Positions 16,298 through 25,091 of a stretch of 64,000 nucleotides of DNA are shown here, piece after piece. Position 1 is the first letter of the stretch, and the number at the start of each line of letters is the position of its first letter. Made by a program: the position numbers and the translations under genes. Under the pieces are notes generated by a model that worked only from the letters and a program-made list of their open reading frames with translations, had not been told where the DNA came from and did not search any database. This stretch comes from CAZAGD01 sp049699975 (GTDB lineage: Bacteria; Desulfobacterota; SM23-61), in the NCBI GenBank assembly GCA_049699975.1, contig JBNAWB010000001.1, forward strand, positions 1-64,000, given 5' to 3'.

Positions 16298-16747
16298 ATG
16301 ATGGGTGAGGAGGATTTTTCAATGGGCATAAAAATAAAAGAAGGGTCTATGCTACCCCTGATCGAAAAAGATATTGATCAGGAACTTATCCAGCGCTGGG
16401 CAAGACTTTCCGGGGACTATAATCGTCTCCATATTGATCCCGAATATGCCCGGCAGACTCCATTTAAAGGAACTATAGCCCATGGGCCTATGTCTTTGGC
16501 TTTTTTAAATGAATTAATGATGCATTGTTTTGGATTAGAGTGGGCAAGGGGTGGCCAGCTCTTGGATGTGCGCTTTGTGGCGCCCATCAGACCCGGCGAC
16601 CATATTCGGGTCGAAGGCTTAGTTGAAGAGGTAGAGATAAAAAATGGGCGAAAAAGGGTGACCTGTGATTTAGTAATTAAAAATCAGCATGGAGAAAAAA
16701 CCGTCGTAGGTAGAAGCCTAACTCTTTTGCCGTTGGAGGAAGAATGA
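16298..16747 (+). CDS. MaoC-like enoyl-CoA hydratase subunit, catalytic motif intact
   Basis: A 149-residue hot-dog protein with the full (R)-specific hydratase signature: RLSGDYNRLHIDPEYA, then PFKGTIAHGPMSLAF, giving the Asp-His catalytic pair. It would add water to an enoyl-CoA or remove it from a 3-hydroxyacyl-CoA. GAGGGGAGGGG precedes the ATG at 16298. Its last 4 bases overlap the CoA-transferase start. It is likely to assemble with the preceding MaoC protein. Confidence in the family is high; the substrate is unknown. Confidence 0.87.
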   Translation: MMGEEDFSMGIKIKEGSMLPLIEKDIDQELIQRWARLSGDYNRLHIDPEYARQTPFKGTIAHGPMSLAFLNELMMHCFGLEWARGGQLLDVRFVAPIRPGDHIRVEGLVEEVEIKNGRKRVTCDLVIKNQHGEKTVVGRSLTLLPLEEE

Positions 16748-18021
16748 AAAGAAAAGGGCAATGGGTTTCCGCAGAAGAAGCTATAAGCGCCGTCCGATCT
16801 GGAAATCGCTTAATACTCCCTTTAGGTTGCGGCCTTCCGCAAACTTTGATGGAAGCGCTCATCGCTCAAAAAGATCGTTTGCGCCAAGTGGAGATCGTCA
16901 GTGGACTGCAGATAAAATATCCTTTTCTCCAGGAGGGGCTGGAAGAGAGTTTTTCTTTCCGCACCTGGCAGTGCGCCCCTGCTATCCGTCATCTTCTGGC
17001 CAAAGGGATGGTTAAATATATTCCCATGCGCCAGGGCGATGTTCCTTATGTTTTTTCTCCCCACGGCCTTTGGCCAATTGATGTGGCTTTAATCCATCTT
17101 TCACCTCCGGATAAGCATGGCTATATGAGTTTTGGTGTCTCCATTGGTCATTCTCTGCCTACGGCCTTAGAAGCAGAATTAGTTATTGCCGAAGTAAATG
17201 AATATATGCCCCGTGTTTGCGGGGAAACTTTTATTCATATCTCTCAGATTGACTACTTGGTGAAGTCAGCTCGTCCTCTTTTGGAATATCCGGCTGCAGA
17301 GAAAGCTGGCGAAGTGGAGAAAAAAATAGGGGGGTATGTGGCCGAGTTAATTCCTGATGGAGCCACTTTACAAATTGGCATTGGTTCTATCCCAGATGCT
17401 GTTGTTCAATCTCTGGAAGGAGAACGCGATTTAAAGTTTTTCGGTATGGGAATTGATGCGATCGTCGATTGCGTGGAGAAAGGATTGGTAGAAAGATCTT
17501 TAGAGAAAGCAAGTGAGCCCAAGATTGTGGTTACCGAAATTCTAGGCAGCAAAAAAATTTTTGATTTCGTCCATGAGAATCCTTTAGTCGCCGGCCGGCC
17601 GATTAATAAAATAATTAACTCGCGTCTTGTGGGCCAGATAGAAAAATTTATTTCTCTCTTAGGAGCGATCGAAGTGGATCTTACTGGGCAAGTAAATGCC
17701 GAGACTGTAAACGGCCGACAAATTAGTGCTATCGGCGGATCTTTTGATTTTTTGCAAGGGGCCTTGTTTTCTCCCCAAGGAAAGTCGATTATTGCTCTTA
17801 CTTCTACCACCCCAGATGGGAAAAAGTCCCGGATAGTTCCTTATCTTGCGCCTGGTTCAGCAGTCACTCATCCGCGGCACTGCGTCCAATATATAGTCAC
17901 TGAATATGGGGTAGCTGATTTAAGAGGGAAAAGTTTACGCGAGAGAGCGGAAGCGCTTATTTCTATTGCCCATCCTATTTTTCGGGAAGAATTGATTAAG
18001 TGCGCGAGAGAGAACTTTTGA
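16744..18021 (+). CDS. family I CoA-transferase/acetyl-CoA hydrolase-like protein with altered catalytic motif
   Basis: A 425-residue protein of the 4-hydroxybutyrate CoA-transferase (Cat/AbfT) family. The N-terminal domain includes LPLGCGLPQTL and HLSPPDKHGYMSFGVS. The C-terminal domain has LQIGIGSIPDAVV (about 213) and the family ending VTEYGVADLRGKSLRERA. Typical members carry HSEM or HTEM, with the Glu that forms the CoA thioester, about 20 residues after GIGSIP. Here the segment reads KFFGMGIDAIVDC, one residue shorter and without Glu. Transferase activity is therefore uncertain. The gene overlaps the upstream MaoC gene by 4 bases. Confidence 0.8.
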   Translation: MKRKGQWVSAEEAISAVRSGNRLILPLGCGLPQTLMEALIAQKDRLRQVEIVSGLQIKYPFLQEGLEESFSFRTWQCAPAIRHLLAKGMVKYIPMRQGDVPYVFSPHGLWPIDVALIHLSPPDKHGYMSFGVSIGHSLPTALEAELVIAEVNEYMPRVCGETFIHISQIDYLVKSARPLLEYPAAEKAGEVEKKIGGYVAELIPDGATLQIGIGSIPDAVVQSLEGERDLKFFGMGIDAIVDCVEKGLVERSLEKASEPKIVVTEILGSKKIFDFVHENPLVAGRPINKIINSRLVGQIEKFISLLGAIEVDLTGQVNAETVNGRQISAIGGSFDFLQGALFSPQGKSIIALTSTTPDGKKSRIVPYLAPGSAVTHPRHCVQYIVTEYGVADLRGKSLRERAEALISIAHPIFREELIKCARENF

Positions 18022-18050
18022 AAAGCATATCCAGAGAGGCAGGAAAGGTT

Positions 18051-19706
18051 ATGCCAGATTTAAAAAAAATTGCCGCTGAGAAGGCACGTTGGTACCGAGA
18101 AAAGAAACTAAATGAACTTCCGCCAGCTTATGCGGAGAGCGGTCAGCCCCTATCCCCAGTTTATTCCCCCGATGATCTACCTCATTTTGATTACTTACGT
18201 GATTTAGGCTTTCCAGGGGAATATCCCTTCACCCGGGGAGTCTATCCAGGCATGTATCGGAAAGGACCTTGGCAGATGCGTCTTTACGCCGGTTTTGGCA
18301 CCGCTGAAGATACTAATCAACGATGGAAGTTTCTGTTGAAAACGGGGAATATGGGGGTAGCCTGCGCTTTTGATCTCCCTACCCAAATAGGATTGGACTC
18401 AGACGATCCTATGGCGGAAGGCGAAGTTGGCCGGGTGGGCGTGGCTATAGATACTTTAAAGGACATGGAAATTCTTTATGATGGCCTACCTTTAGATCAG
18501 ATCACTTCCTCTTTCAATATAAATACTCCGGCGGCAGTAATTTTAGCTATGTATCTGGCTTTAGCAGAAAAACAAGGAGTCCCCTTGGCCAAGCTAAGCG
18601 GCACTCTTTCCAATGACATGCTCTGTGAATACATATCGCGGGGCACTTGGGTCTTTCCCCCCGGGCCGGCCTTAAAGATGAGTACAGATATTGTGGAATT
18701 TTGCACCCACCATCTGCCGCGTTTCTATCCTTATAACATTCGAGGGATTATCATTCGGGAAGCTGGAGCAAGTATGGTCCAAGAGGGTGCTTATGCTTTG
18801 GCTAATGCTATAGCCTATATTGAGGAGGCCTTAAAAAGAGGTTTAGACATTGATGATTTTGCACACCGTATTTCCTTTTTTTTTGCCACTGGTTTACAGA
18901 TTTTTGAGGAAGCCGCTCGCTATCGAGCCCTCCGGCGTCTTTGGGCGAAAATGATGAAAGAACGTTTCGGAGCGAAAAATCCGCAATCCATGCTCTTGCG
19001 TTTTACAGGGACAGTGGGCGGGAGTACTTATCGGGCTAAAGAGCCAGAGAATAATTTAGTGCGCGGCGCTTACGGTCTTTTAGCAAATATCTTAGGTGGC
19101 GCTCAGGGAATGCTCCAGCCAGCCATGGATGAAGCCTTTGCTATTCCTACCGAGTATACGGCCCGTTTAGCTTTGCGCACCCAACAAATTTTAGCCTACG
19201 AAACCGGGATCACCAAAGTGGCCGACCCCTTAGGAGGTTCCTATTTTGTCGAAGCTATGACTAATAATTTAGAAGCCCAAATTGTTCAAGAAATAGAAAA
19301 AATAGATTCTTTAGGCGGAGCGGTGCGGGCCATTGAACTGGGCTATCCGCAGAAATTAATTGCGGAAGAAGCCTATCGGGTAGCTAAAGAAGAAGAATCT
19401 GGCCAGAGAATTGTAGTGGGGGTTAATAAATTCCAAAGTGAAGAAAAAGAAGAGCGAACTTTAGTCATTCATCAGGCAGATGAACAGGCGGCCATGCGCC
19501 AGATAGAAAGGACGCGGGAAGTTAAAAAAATGCGCGATGCCGGAGCAGTAAAGCGAGCCTTGGATGAACTCTGTCGCGCCGCCGAAAAAAAAGTTAATTT
19601 GCTGCCCTACTTTATTGAAGCAGTTAAGACTTACGCCACGGTGGGCGAAATTACCGAGGCTTTAAAGAGAGTCTTTGGAGAATACCGGGAACCAGTTAAT
19701 CTTTAA
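18051..19706 (+). CDS. methylmalonyl-CoA mutase-type large (substrate-binding) subunit
   Basis: A 551-residue acyl-CoA mutase catalytic subunit that performs adenosylcobalamin-dependent carbon-skeleton rearrangement. The barrel shows RGVYPGMYRKGPWQMRLYAGFG, CAFDLPTQIGLDSDDP, GTLSNDMLCEYISRGTW and GGSTYRAKEPENN. Tyr79 (LYAGF) and Arg197 (YISRGT) align with Tyr89 and Arg207 of the Propionibacterium methylmalonyl-CoA mutase. In isobutyryl-CoA mutase these are Phe and Gln, so a carboxyl-bearing substrate is indicated. The cobalamin domain (DxHxxG) is absent and no separate one is encoded here, so a partner must lie elsewhere. The ATG at 18051 follows AGGAAAGG; the upstream GTG at 18000 lies inside the previous gene. 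Confidence 0.88.
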   Translation: MPDLKKIAAEKARWYREKKLNELPPAYAESGQPLSPVYSPDDLPHFDYLRDLGFPGEYPFTRGVYPGMYRKGPWQMRLYAGFGTAEDTNQRWKFLLKTGNMGVACAFDLPTQIGLDSDDPMAEGEVGRVGVAIDTLKDMEILYDGLPLDQITSSFNINTPAAVILAMYLALAEKQGVPLAKLSGTLSNDMLCEYISRGTWVFPPGPALKMSTDIVEFCTHHLPRFYPYNIRGIIIREAGASMVQEGAYALANAIAYIEEALKRGLDIDDFAHRISFFFATGLQIFEEAARYRALRRLWAKMMKERFGAKNPQSMLLRFTGTVGGSTYRAKEPENNLVRGAYGLLANILGGAQGMLQPAMDEAFAIPTEYTARLALRTQQILAYETGITKVADPLGGSYFVEAMTNNLEAQIVQEIEKIDSLGGAVRAIELGYPQKLIAEEAYRVAKEEESGQRIVVGVNKFQSEEKEERTLVIHQADEQAAMRQIERTREVKKMRDAGAVKRALDELCRAAEKKVNLLPYFIEAVKTYATVGEITEALKRVFGEYREPVNL

Positions 19707-19758
19707 GGTATGGAGGGCAGATTATTTTGCAAGCTTAGAATTTAGAAAGGAAAGGGAG

Positions 19759-20895
19759 ATGAATCTTTTCTTGAGGGAAGATCAGCGTGTTTTTCAAGAA
19801 ACCTTTCGTAAGTTTGCTGAGAAAGAAATCGCCCCTTTAGTCCCGGAGGCTGAAGAAACAGAGACCTTTCCTTTAGAACTATTTCCGAAAATGGGGGCAT
19901 TAGGCTACCTCTGTCCGCGTTATGATGAAAGATATGGAGGAGCAGGAATCGATAAGGTAACGGAAGTTCTGATGCGTGAAGAACTCTCCCGCATTTCTCA
20001 GGGGATTGCTTCCACTTGGTCAGCTCATTCCCACTTAGGTACTTTTCCCATCTACCACTGGGGGAATGAAACCCAGAAGCAGAAGTATCTTGTTCCCGCC
20101 ATTAGAGGAGAAAAAATTTTTGCCTTTGGTCTCACCGAACCGAACGCCGGCAGTGATGTTAAGGCCATTGAGACTATAGCACGGAGAGAGGGAGATTTTT
20201 ATATCATTAATGGCCGAAAAATCTTCATCACTAATGGGAATATCTGCGATTTTCTTACTTTAATTGCCTACACCGATAAAAGTCAAGGCTACCGCGGCAT
20301 AAGCATTTTTATCGTCGAAAAAGGGACTCCTGGGTTTATAATCACCCGCAAATTAAAAAAAGAAGGCGTGCGCTCTTCCGAGACGGCGGAGCTGCTTTTT
20401 GAAGACTGCCGTATTCCTGTCGAAAACCGGATTGGCGAAGAAGGAAGCTTTTATAAAGTAATGGAGACCTTAAATGAAGGCCGCATTGGCGTAGCTGGAA
20501 ACTGTGTGGGCATTGCCCGCGGAGCTTATGAAGCAGCACTGAAATATGCTAAGGAGCGGGTTCAATTTGGGCGTCCTCTGGCCCAATTTCAGGCCATCGC
20601 TTTTAAATTGGCCGACATGGCCATGGAGATAGAAGCAGCCAGATTGTTAGTTTGGTATGCCGCCTGGATGATGGATGCTGGCCAAAACCCTATTCGGGAA
20701 GCCTCTATGGCCAAACTTTTCGCCTCCGAAGTAGCCGTGCGCGTTTCGCGGGAGGCCATGCAAATCCATGGCGGATATGGGCAAATGAGGGAGTTCCCGG
20801 TGGGCAGGTTTCACCGAGATGCCTTAGTTTATGTGGTGGGGGAAGGGACCTCAGAAATTCAGCGCCTAATAATTGCCAAAAAGATGGGACTTTAA
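19759..20895 (+). CDS. acyl-CoA dehydrogenase
   Basis: A 378-residue FAD enzyme that introduces a 2,3-double bond into an acyl-CoA, passing electrons to ETF. The family regions are [15 protein letters not shown] (FAD/substrate loop), [54 protein letters not shown] and [14 protein letters not shown]. Glu362 in VVGEGTSE occupies the catalytic base position of short-chain acyl-CoA dehydrogenases. The ATG at 19759 follows AAAGGGAG. It sits 52 bases after the mutase gene, as expected if the mutase product is oxidised next. ETF genes are not in the window. Confidence 0.9.
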   Translation: MNLFLREDQRVFQETFRKFAEKEIAPLVPEAEETETFPLELFPKMGALGYLCPRYDERYGGAGIDKVTEVLMREELSRISQGIASTWSAHSHLGTFPIYHWGNETQKQKYLVPAIRGEKIFAFGLTEPNAGSDVKAIETIARREGDFYIINGRKIFITNGNICDFLTLIAYTDKSQGYRGISIFIVEKGTPGFIITRKLKKEGVRSSETAELLFEDCRIPVENRIGEEGSFYKVMETLNEGRIGVAGNCVGIARGAYEAALKYAKERVQFGRPLAQFQAIAFKLADMAMEIEAARLLVWYAAWMMDAGQNPIREASMAKLFASEVAVRVSREAMQIHGGYGQMREFPVGRFHRDALVYVVGEGTSEIQRLIIAKKMGL

Positions 20896-20918
20896 ATTTT
20901 TATAAAAGGAGGAGGAAA

Positions 20919-21980
20919 ATGATGGTGGTCAAAAGATATTCATTTATGGTATTTATTGCTTTAGTCGGCATTTTATTAATCCTTTTGGGCAGGGGAGACT
21001 TCTCTTGGGCGCAAGGGGCGCCTGAAAAAACATTCTCTTGGAAATTACAATCAGCCTATCCACCGCCAGAGAAGATTATGGGGTATTGGGGAGCTTATGG
21101 CCAGGCGGCAGAAATTGCCCGCCGAGTCAAAGAAAGAACCAAAGGCGGCTTGGATATAAAAATTTACCCACCCAATGCGCTCTTTAAAGCTCTCGAAGCT
21201 CCAGATGCTATTAAAAGAGGGGCTATCGAAATGGTTCTGAGCAATGGGGCTTACCACGTGGGTATTCTTCCTGAGGCGATGTTAGAATATGGTCTTCCTT
21301 ATGGGGCGAAAAATTCCCAGGAAGCGGCTAAGCTTCTCTGGCAAAGTGAATATTTTAAAATTCTGCGCCAGGCGTATTTAGAAAAACACCAGGTGATCTT
21401 GTTAGGTCTGACAAGTACAAGTGCTTACAACTATATTAGTCGTTTTCCCATCAATAAAATTGAGGACTTGAAAGGGAAAAAAATTCGTTCTTCAGGCGCT
21501 TTTGGTAAAATCGCTATGGCTCACGGGGCTAGCCCTGTAAATTTAGCTCCTGCGGAACAGTACATGGCGTTGCAAAGAGGAACAGTAGACGGAACTATTT
21601 TCCCAGCTTATGCGGGAATTTCCTACAAGATATTTGAAGTAGCTAAATACCACTCCTGGCCGCCTATTTACCCATTAATCGGAGCTAATTTGCTGGTCAA
21701 TTTAGGTGCTTGGAACAAACTTCCCCAGCAGTATCAGATGATCCTCCAAGAAGAAGTAAATAAGATGGTCAAATACACTTATGAAGTCTCTGGCCCAGAA
21801 CTTGAAAAACTTGCCCAAGAAGAAGGGAAGAAACAATTTGGCGCTGAAGCTATCTGGATTTCAGATGCAGAGTTGGCCAAATTTCAAGAAGCAGTGCATC
21901 CCTTATGGGAAGAATGGGGGAAAAAGAGCGAGCTGTGCGCCCAACTGGTCAAGTTAGCTAAGAGTTTAGGTTCAAAATAA
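20919..21980 (+). CDS. TRAP transporter DctP-type solute receptor, copy 1
   Basis: A 353-residue periplasmic binding protein with signal peptide (hydrophobic core, then SWAQG near residue 33). It has the DctP layout: WKLQSAYPPPEK at the N terminus, DLKGKKIRSSG with the conserved Arg that binds the substrate carboxylate, and EQYMALQRGTVDGTI. It starts after AAAGGAGGAGG. The next gene encodes a close paralogue (roughly two thirds identical by eye, no gaps noticed), so the DctQM permease downstream may use two receptors with different ligands. Confidence 0.9.
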   Translation: MMVVKRYSFMVFIALVGILLILLGRGDFSWAQGAPEKTFSWKLQSAYPPPEKIMGYWGAYGQAAEIARRVKERTKGGLDIKIYPPNALFKALEAPDAIKRGAIEMVLSNGAYHVGILPEAMLEYGLPYGAKNSQEAAKLLWQSEYFKILRQAYLEKHQVILLGLTSTSAYNYISRFPINKIEDLKGKKIRSSGAFGKIAMAHGASPVNLAPAEQYMALQRGTVDGTIFPAYAGISYKIFEVAKYHSWPPIYPLIGANLLVNLGAWNKLPQQYQMILQEEVNKMVKYTYEVSGPELEKLAQEEGKKQFGAEAIWISDAELAKFQEAVHPLWEEWGKKSELCAQLVKLAKSLGSK

Positions 21981-22018
21981 TCAAAATCAAAAATCTGCTA
22001 AGGGAAATTTAAGAGAAG

Positions 22019-22032
22019 AGAGAAGCTTCTCT
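22019..22032. repeat. 14-bp perfect palindrome between the two dctP genes
   Basis: AGAGAAGCTTCTCT is self-complementary and lies in the 83-base gap between the receptor genes. It could form a short intercistronic stem in the mRNA or be a protein site. No T-tract follows, so it is not a classical terminator. Confidence 0.35.
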
Positions 22033-22063
22033 TCTCACCTATCAAAGAAAGGAGGAGGGGAAA

Positions 22064-23119
22064 ATGGAAAAGAGATGGGCGGGAAAGAGTCTAATTATTT
22101 TAATAAGCTTAATTTTATTTATTTGGGCCTTTACCTTGCCGGCTCCAGCTCAGCCCAAGCCAACCAAAGTTTTTACTTGGAAAATTCAATCAGCCTGGCC
22201 TCCACCAGAAAAATTGCTTGGCTATTGGGGCGGATATGGCCAAGTAGCCGAGATAAGCAGGCGGGTCAAGGAAAGAACTAATGGTGGCCTGGATATAAAA
22301 GTTTTTCCTCCCGATGCCCTTTTTAAAGTATTAGAAGCCCCTGACGCCTTAAGAAGAGGAGCCATTGAAATGATCTGCAGCTCGGGGCCTTATCATGTGG
22401 GGATTCTTCCCGAGGCCTATTTAGAATGGGGGCTTCCTTATGGGGCTAAGACCTCCCAAGAGATTGCTAAGCTTATCTTGGAGACTGAATTTCTCTCCAT
22501 TCTCAGGAAAGCATATGCCGAGAAACATAATGCTTACCTCCTCGGCCTAACAGGCGTGAGTTCTTACAATTATATGACTCGGTTTCCTATTCAGAAGTTG
22601 GAAGACTTGAAAGGTAAGAAAATAAGAGCAACGGGTACATCGGCTAAGATAGCGGCAGCGCATGGTGCCGTTCCGGTTAGCCTCTCTGGGGCCGAGCAAT
22701 ATATGGCTTTGCAAAGAGGAACTGTTGATGGCACAATCTATCCTCCTTATGCGGGCATCTCTTACAAAATGTTTGAAGTTGCCAAACACCAGTCTTGGCC
22801 ACCAGTTTACGCTAATGCCAATATTAGCTTCCTGGTGAATCTTGCTGCTTGGCAACAATTGCCCAAAGAATTTCAGCAAATTTTGGAAGAAGAAGTAGCC
22901 AAGATGATGAAATATTCTTATTACGAATCAAGCCCGGCCTTAGAAAAAATTGCCCGAGAGGAAGGGAAAAAACAGTTTGGGGCTGAATCGACCTGGCTTT
23001 CTGAGAGTGAATTTGCGCGCTTTAGGCAAGCCGTACTTCCCTTGTGGGAAGAATGGGAGAAGAAGAGTCCTTATTGCGCGCAACTCGTAAAATTGGCGAA
23101 AGAGGTGATGGCCAAGTAA
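22064..23119 (+). CDS. TRAP transporter DctP-type solute receptor, copy 2
   Basis: A 351-residue receptor with signal peptide (about residues 1-29, ending PAPAQP). The features match copy 1: WKIQSAWPPPEK, DLKGKKIRATG with the carboxylate-binding Arg, and EQYMALQRGTVDGTIYPP. Differences from copy 1 cluster in the segment after HGA (VPVSLSG against SPVNLAP) and around the hinge (YANANISFLVN against YPLIGANLLVN), which may change ligand choice. AAGGAGGAGG precedes the ATG. The dctQ gene follows 48 bases later. Confidence 0.9.
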   Translation: MEKRWAGKSLIILISLILFIWAFTLPAPAQPKPTKVFTWKIQSAWPPPEKLLGYWGGYGQVAEISRRVKERTNGGLDIKVFPPDALFKVLEAPDALRRGAIEMICSSGPYHVGILPEAYLEWGLPYGAKTSQEIAKLILETEFLSILRKAYAEKHNAYLLGLTGVSSYNYMTRFPIQKLEDLKGKKIRATGTSAKIAAAHGAVPVSLSGAEQYMALQRGTVDGTIYPPYAGISYKMFEVAKHQSWPPVYANANISFLVNLAAWQQLPKEFQQILEEEVAKMMKYSYYESSPALEKIAREEGKKQFGAESTWLSESEFARFRQAVLPLWEEWEKKSPYCAQLVKLAKEVMAK

Positions 23120-23167
23120 GCGTTAAAGGTTTAAAAGAAGCAAGATTTGAAAGGCAGAGGAGAGGAA

Positions 23168-23731
23168 ATGAGTTTCCTGCGCAGATTAATCAGTCTCATT
23201 GACCAAGTAAATGAATGGATGGGTCAAGTTTTCTCCTTTCTGGCCATCGCCCTTACCTTATTAGTCGTTTATGACGTAGTAGTCCGTTATTTTTTTGCGC
23301 GGCCGACAATCTGGGGCTTGGAGATGAGTTGTATCATCCTCACTTGGATTACTTTTTTAGGGAGCGGTTATTCATTCTTGCATGGAAGCCAAGTCAAAGT
23401 TGATTTTTTTTATCAAAAGCTTTCTCCTCGCCAAAAAGCTGGATTGGATTTAATCACTCATTTATTCTTCTTTGCCTTCTGTTTGGTTTTAGTCTGGTTT
23501 GGGGGACAAGTGGCCTGGGAGTCGCTCAAAGAAGGCCGGTTAAGTACGAGTGCCTGGGCCCCTCCGCTTTGGCCCAGCCAAATTATGATTCCTTTGGGTG
23601 GGTTGCTCATTGGTCTGCAAGGTTTAGCTAAGTGGCTGAGGGACTTTTCGATAATCTGGACGGGCCAGAATGTTTTCCCAAGTAAATTTGTTACCGGCGA
23701 AGGTGGTCTCTTCGAAAAAGAGAAAAAATAA
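23168..23731 (+). CDS. dctQ: TRAP transporter small permease DctQ
   Basis: A 187-residue four-helix membrane protein, the small subunit of a TRAP transporter. Typical features are VYDVVVRYFFARPTIWGLEMS, ITFLGSGYSFLHGSQVKVDF, and two more hydrophobic segments (FFFAFCLVLVWF, and IMIPLGGLLIGLQ). AGAGGAGAGG precedes the ATG at 23168; a start seven codons earlier has no ribosome site. It is followed 14 bases later by dctM. Confidence 0.88.
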   Translation: MSFLRRLISLIDQVNEWMGQVFSFLAIALTLLVVYDVVVRYFFARPTIWGLEMSCIILTWITFLGSGYSFLHGSQVKVDFFYQKLSPRQKAGLDLITHLFFFAFCLVLVWFGGQVAWESLKEGRLSTSAWAPPLWPSQIMIPLGGLLIGLQGLAKWLRDFSIIWTGQNVFPSKFVTGEGGLFEKEKK

Positions 23732-23745
23732 TAAAAGGGAAAAAG

Positions 23746-25056
23746 ATGGATCCTTCTTTATTAACTATTCTCCTCTTTGGCTCTTTAGTAGCTCTCCTTC
23801 TGCTCGGCCTGCCGATAGCTTTTACTTTGGGCGGTTTAGCTATTCTTTTTACCCTTTGGTTGTGGGGCCCTGCTGGACTGCTAATGGTGGCTTCTCATGC
23901 CTATGGAGTGGGCATGGATTTTATTTTGGTTTCTGTGCCTTTATTTGTGCTTATGGCCGTGGTGCTGGAAGGGTCAGGAATCGCGGAAGAATTATTTGAA
24001 ACCATGTACCGCTGGTTCGGCGGCCTTCCTGGTGGTTTGCTGACGGGCACCGTTATAATTTGCGCTATTTTTGCCGCTATGTCCGGAATCAGCGGCGTGG
24101 CTACGGTGACCATGGGGCTTATTGCCCTCCCAGCCATGCTCAAGAGAGGTTACGATCGCCAAATGGCTATCGGGGGAATAATGTGCGGAGGGGCTTTAGG
24201 GATCATAATTCCCCCGAGTGTTATAGCTATTCTTTATGGGTCCATTACGGGCACTTCAGTCGGCAAATTATTTATCGGAGGATTAGTGCCTGGTTTGATT
24301 ATTGCCTTAGTCATGATCATCTATACCACCATCAGGTGCCTAATTAACCCAGAAAAAGGTCCTCCGGTACCCTTGGAAGAAAGGGCTGGCTGGAAAGAAA
24401 AATTTATCTCTCTAAAAAATATCATTTTGCCCTTTCTCCTGATTATTTTAGTTTTGGGAGTCATTTATAGCGGTATTTGCACGCCCACAGAAGCCTCAGG
24501 GATCGGCGCGTTAGGGGCTTTGGTCAGTTCTTTAATCCACCGTCGACTTACTTGGAAAAAGCTGAAAATGGCTGTCCTGCGCACATTAGGTGTGACCTGT
24601 ATGGCCATGTGGATAGTAATCGGGGCTAAGTGTTTTTCTTCTATCTATACGGCCGGCGGAGCTTCTGACTTTATCCTTTCTTTAGTTAAAGATCTCCAAG
24701 TCCCGCCCCTACTTATGATCGGCATTATGCAATTCATCTTTTTTATCTTAGGCATGTTTATCGACCCAGTGGGCATGTGCATGATCTGTTCTCCCGTCTT
24801 TCTCCCGATCGTGACTACACTCGGGTTTGACCCTACTTGGTTTGGCATTCTTTTTATTTTAAATTGCGGGATGGCTTATATTACCCCTCCTTTCGGCTTT
24901 AATCTTTTCTACATGCGCGCCATAGTGCCAGAAGATTGTAGTATGGGTGAAATATATAACTCCGTCTGGCCCTGGGTTATTTGTCAAGCAATAGTCTTGA
25001 TTTTAGTCCTGCTCTTTCCCGAAATCGGTATGTGGCTTCCCAACCGCATGAAATAA
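23746..25056 (+). CDS. dctM: TRAP transporter large permease DctM
   Basis: A 436-residue, roughly 12-helix permease that carries the solute across the inner membrane with a cation gradient. Signature segments are GLPIAFTLGGLAIL near the start, MSGISGVATVTMGLIALP, GIIIPPSVIAILYG, a repeat with FFILGMFIDPVGMC, and GMAYITPPFGFNLF. It ends the catabolic block: the next gene is flagellar with its own sigma-28 promoter 36 bases after this stop. No terminator hairpin was recognised between them. Confidence 0.9.
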   Translation: MDPSLLTILLFGSLVALLLLGLPIAFTLGGLAILFTLWLWGPAGLLMVASHAYGVGMDFILVSVPLFVLMAVVLEGSGIAEELFETMYRWFGGLPGGLLTGTVIICAIFAAMSGISGVATVTMGLIALPAMLKRGYDRQMAIGGIMCGGALGIIIPPSVIAILYGSITGTSVGKLFIGGLVPGLIIALVMIIYTTIRCLINPEKGPPVPLEERAGWKEKFISLKNIILPFLLIILVLGVIYSGICTPTEASGIGALGALVSSLIHRRLTWKKLKMAVLRTLGVTCMAMWIVIGAKCFSSIYTAGGASDFILSLVKDLQVPPLLMIGIMQFIFFILGMFIDPVGMCMICSPVFLPIVTTLGFDPTWFGILFILNCGMAYITPPFGFNLFYMRAIVPEDCSMGEIYNSVWPWVICQAIVLILVLLFPEIGMWLPNRMK

Positions 25057-25091
25057 AAACTTTCCCACATAATTATTTATCTTATTAGTTT

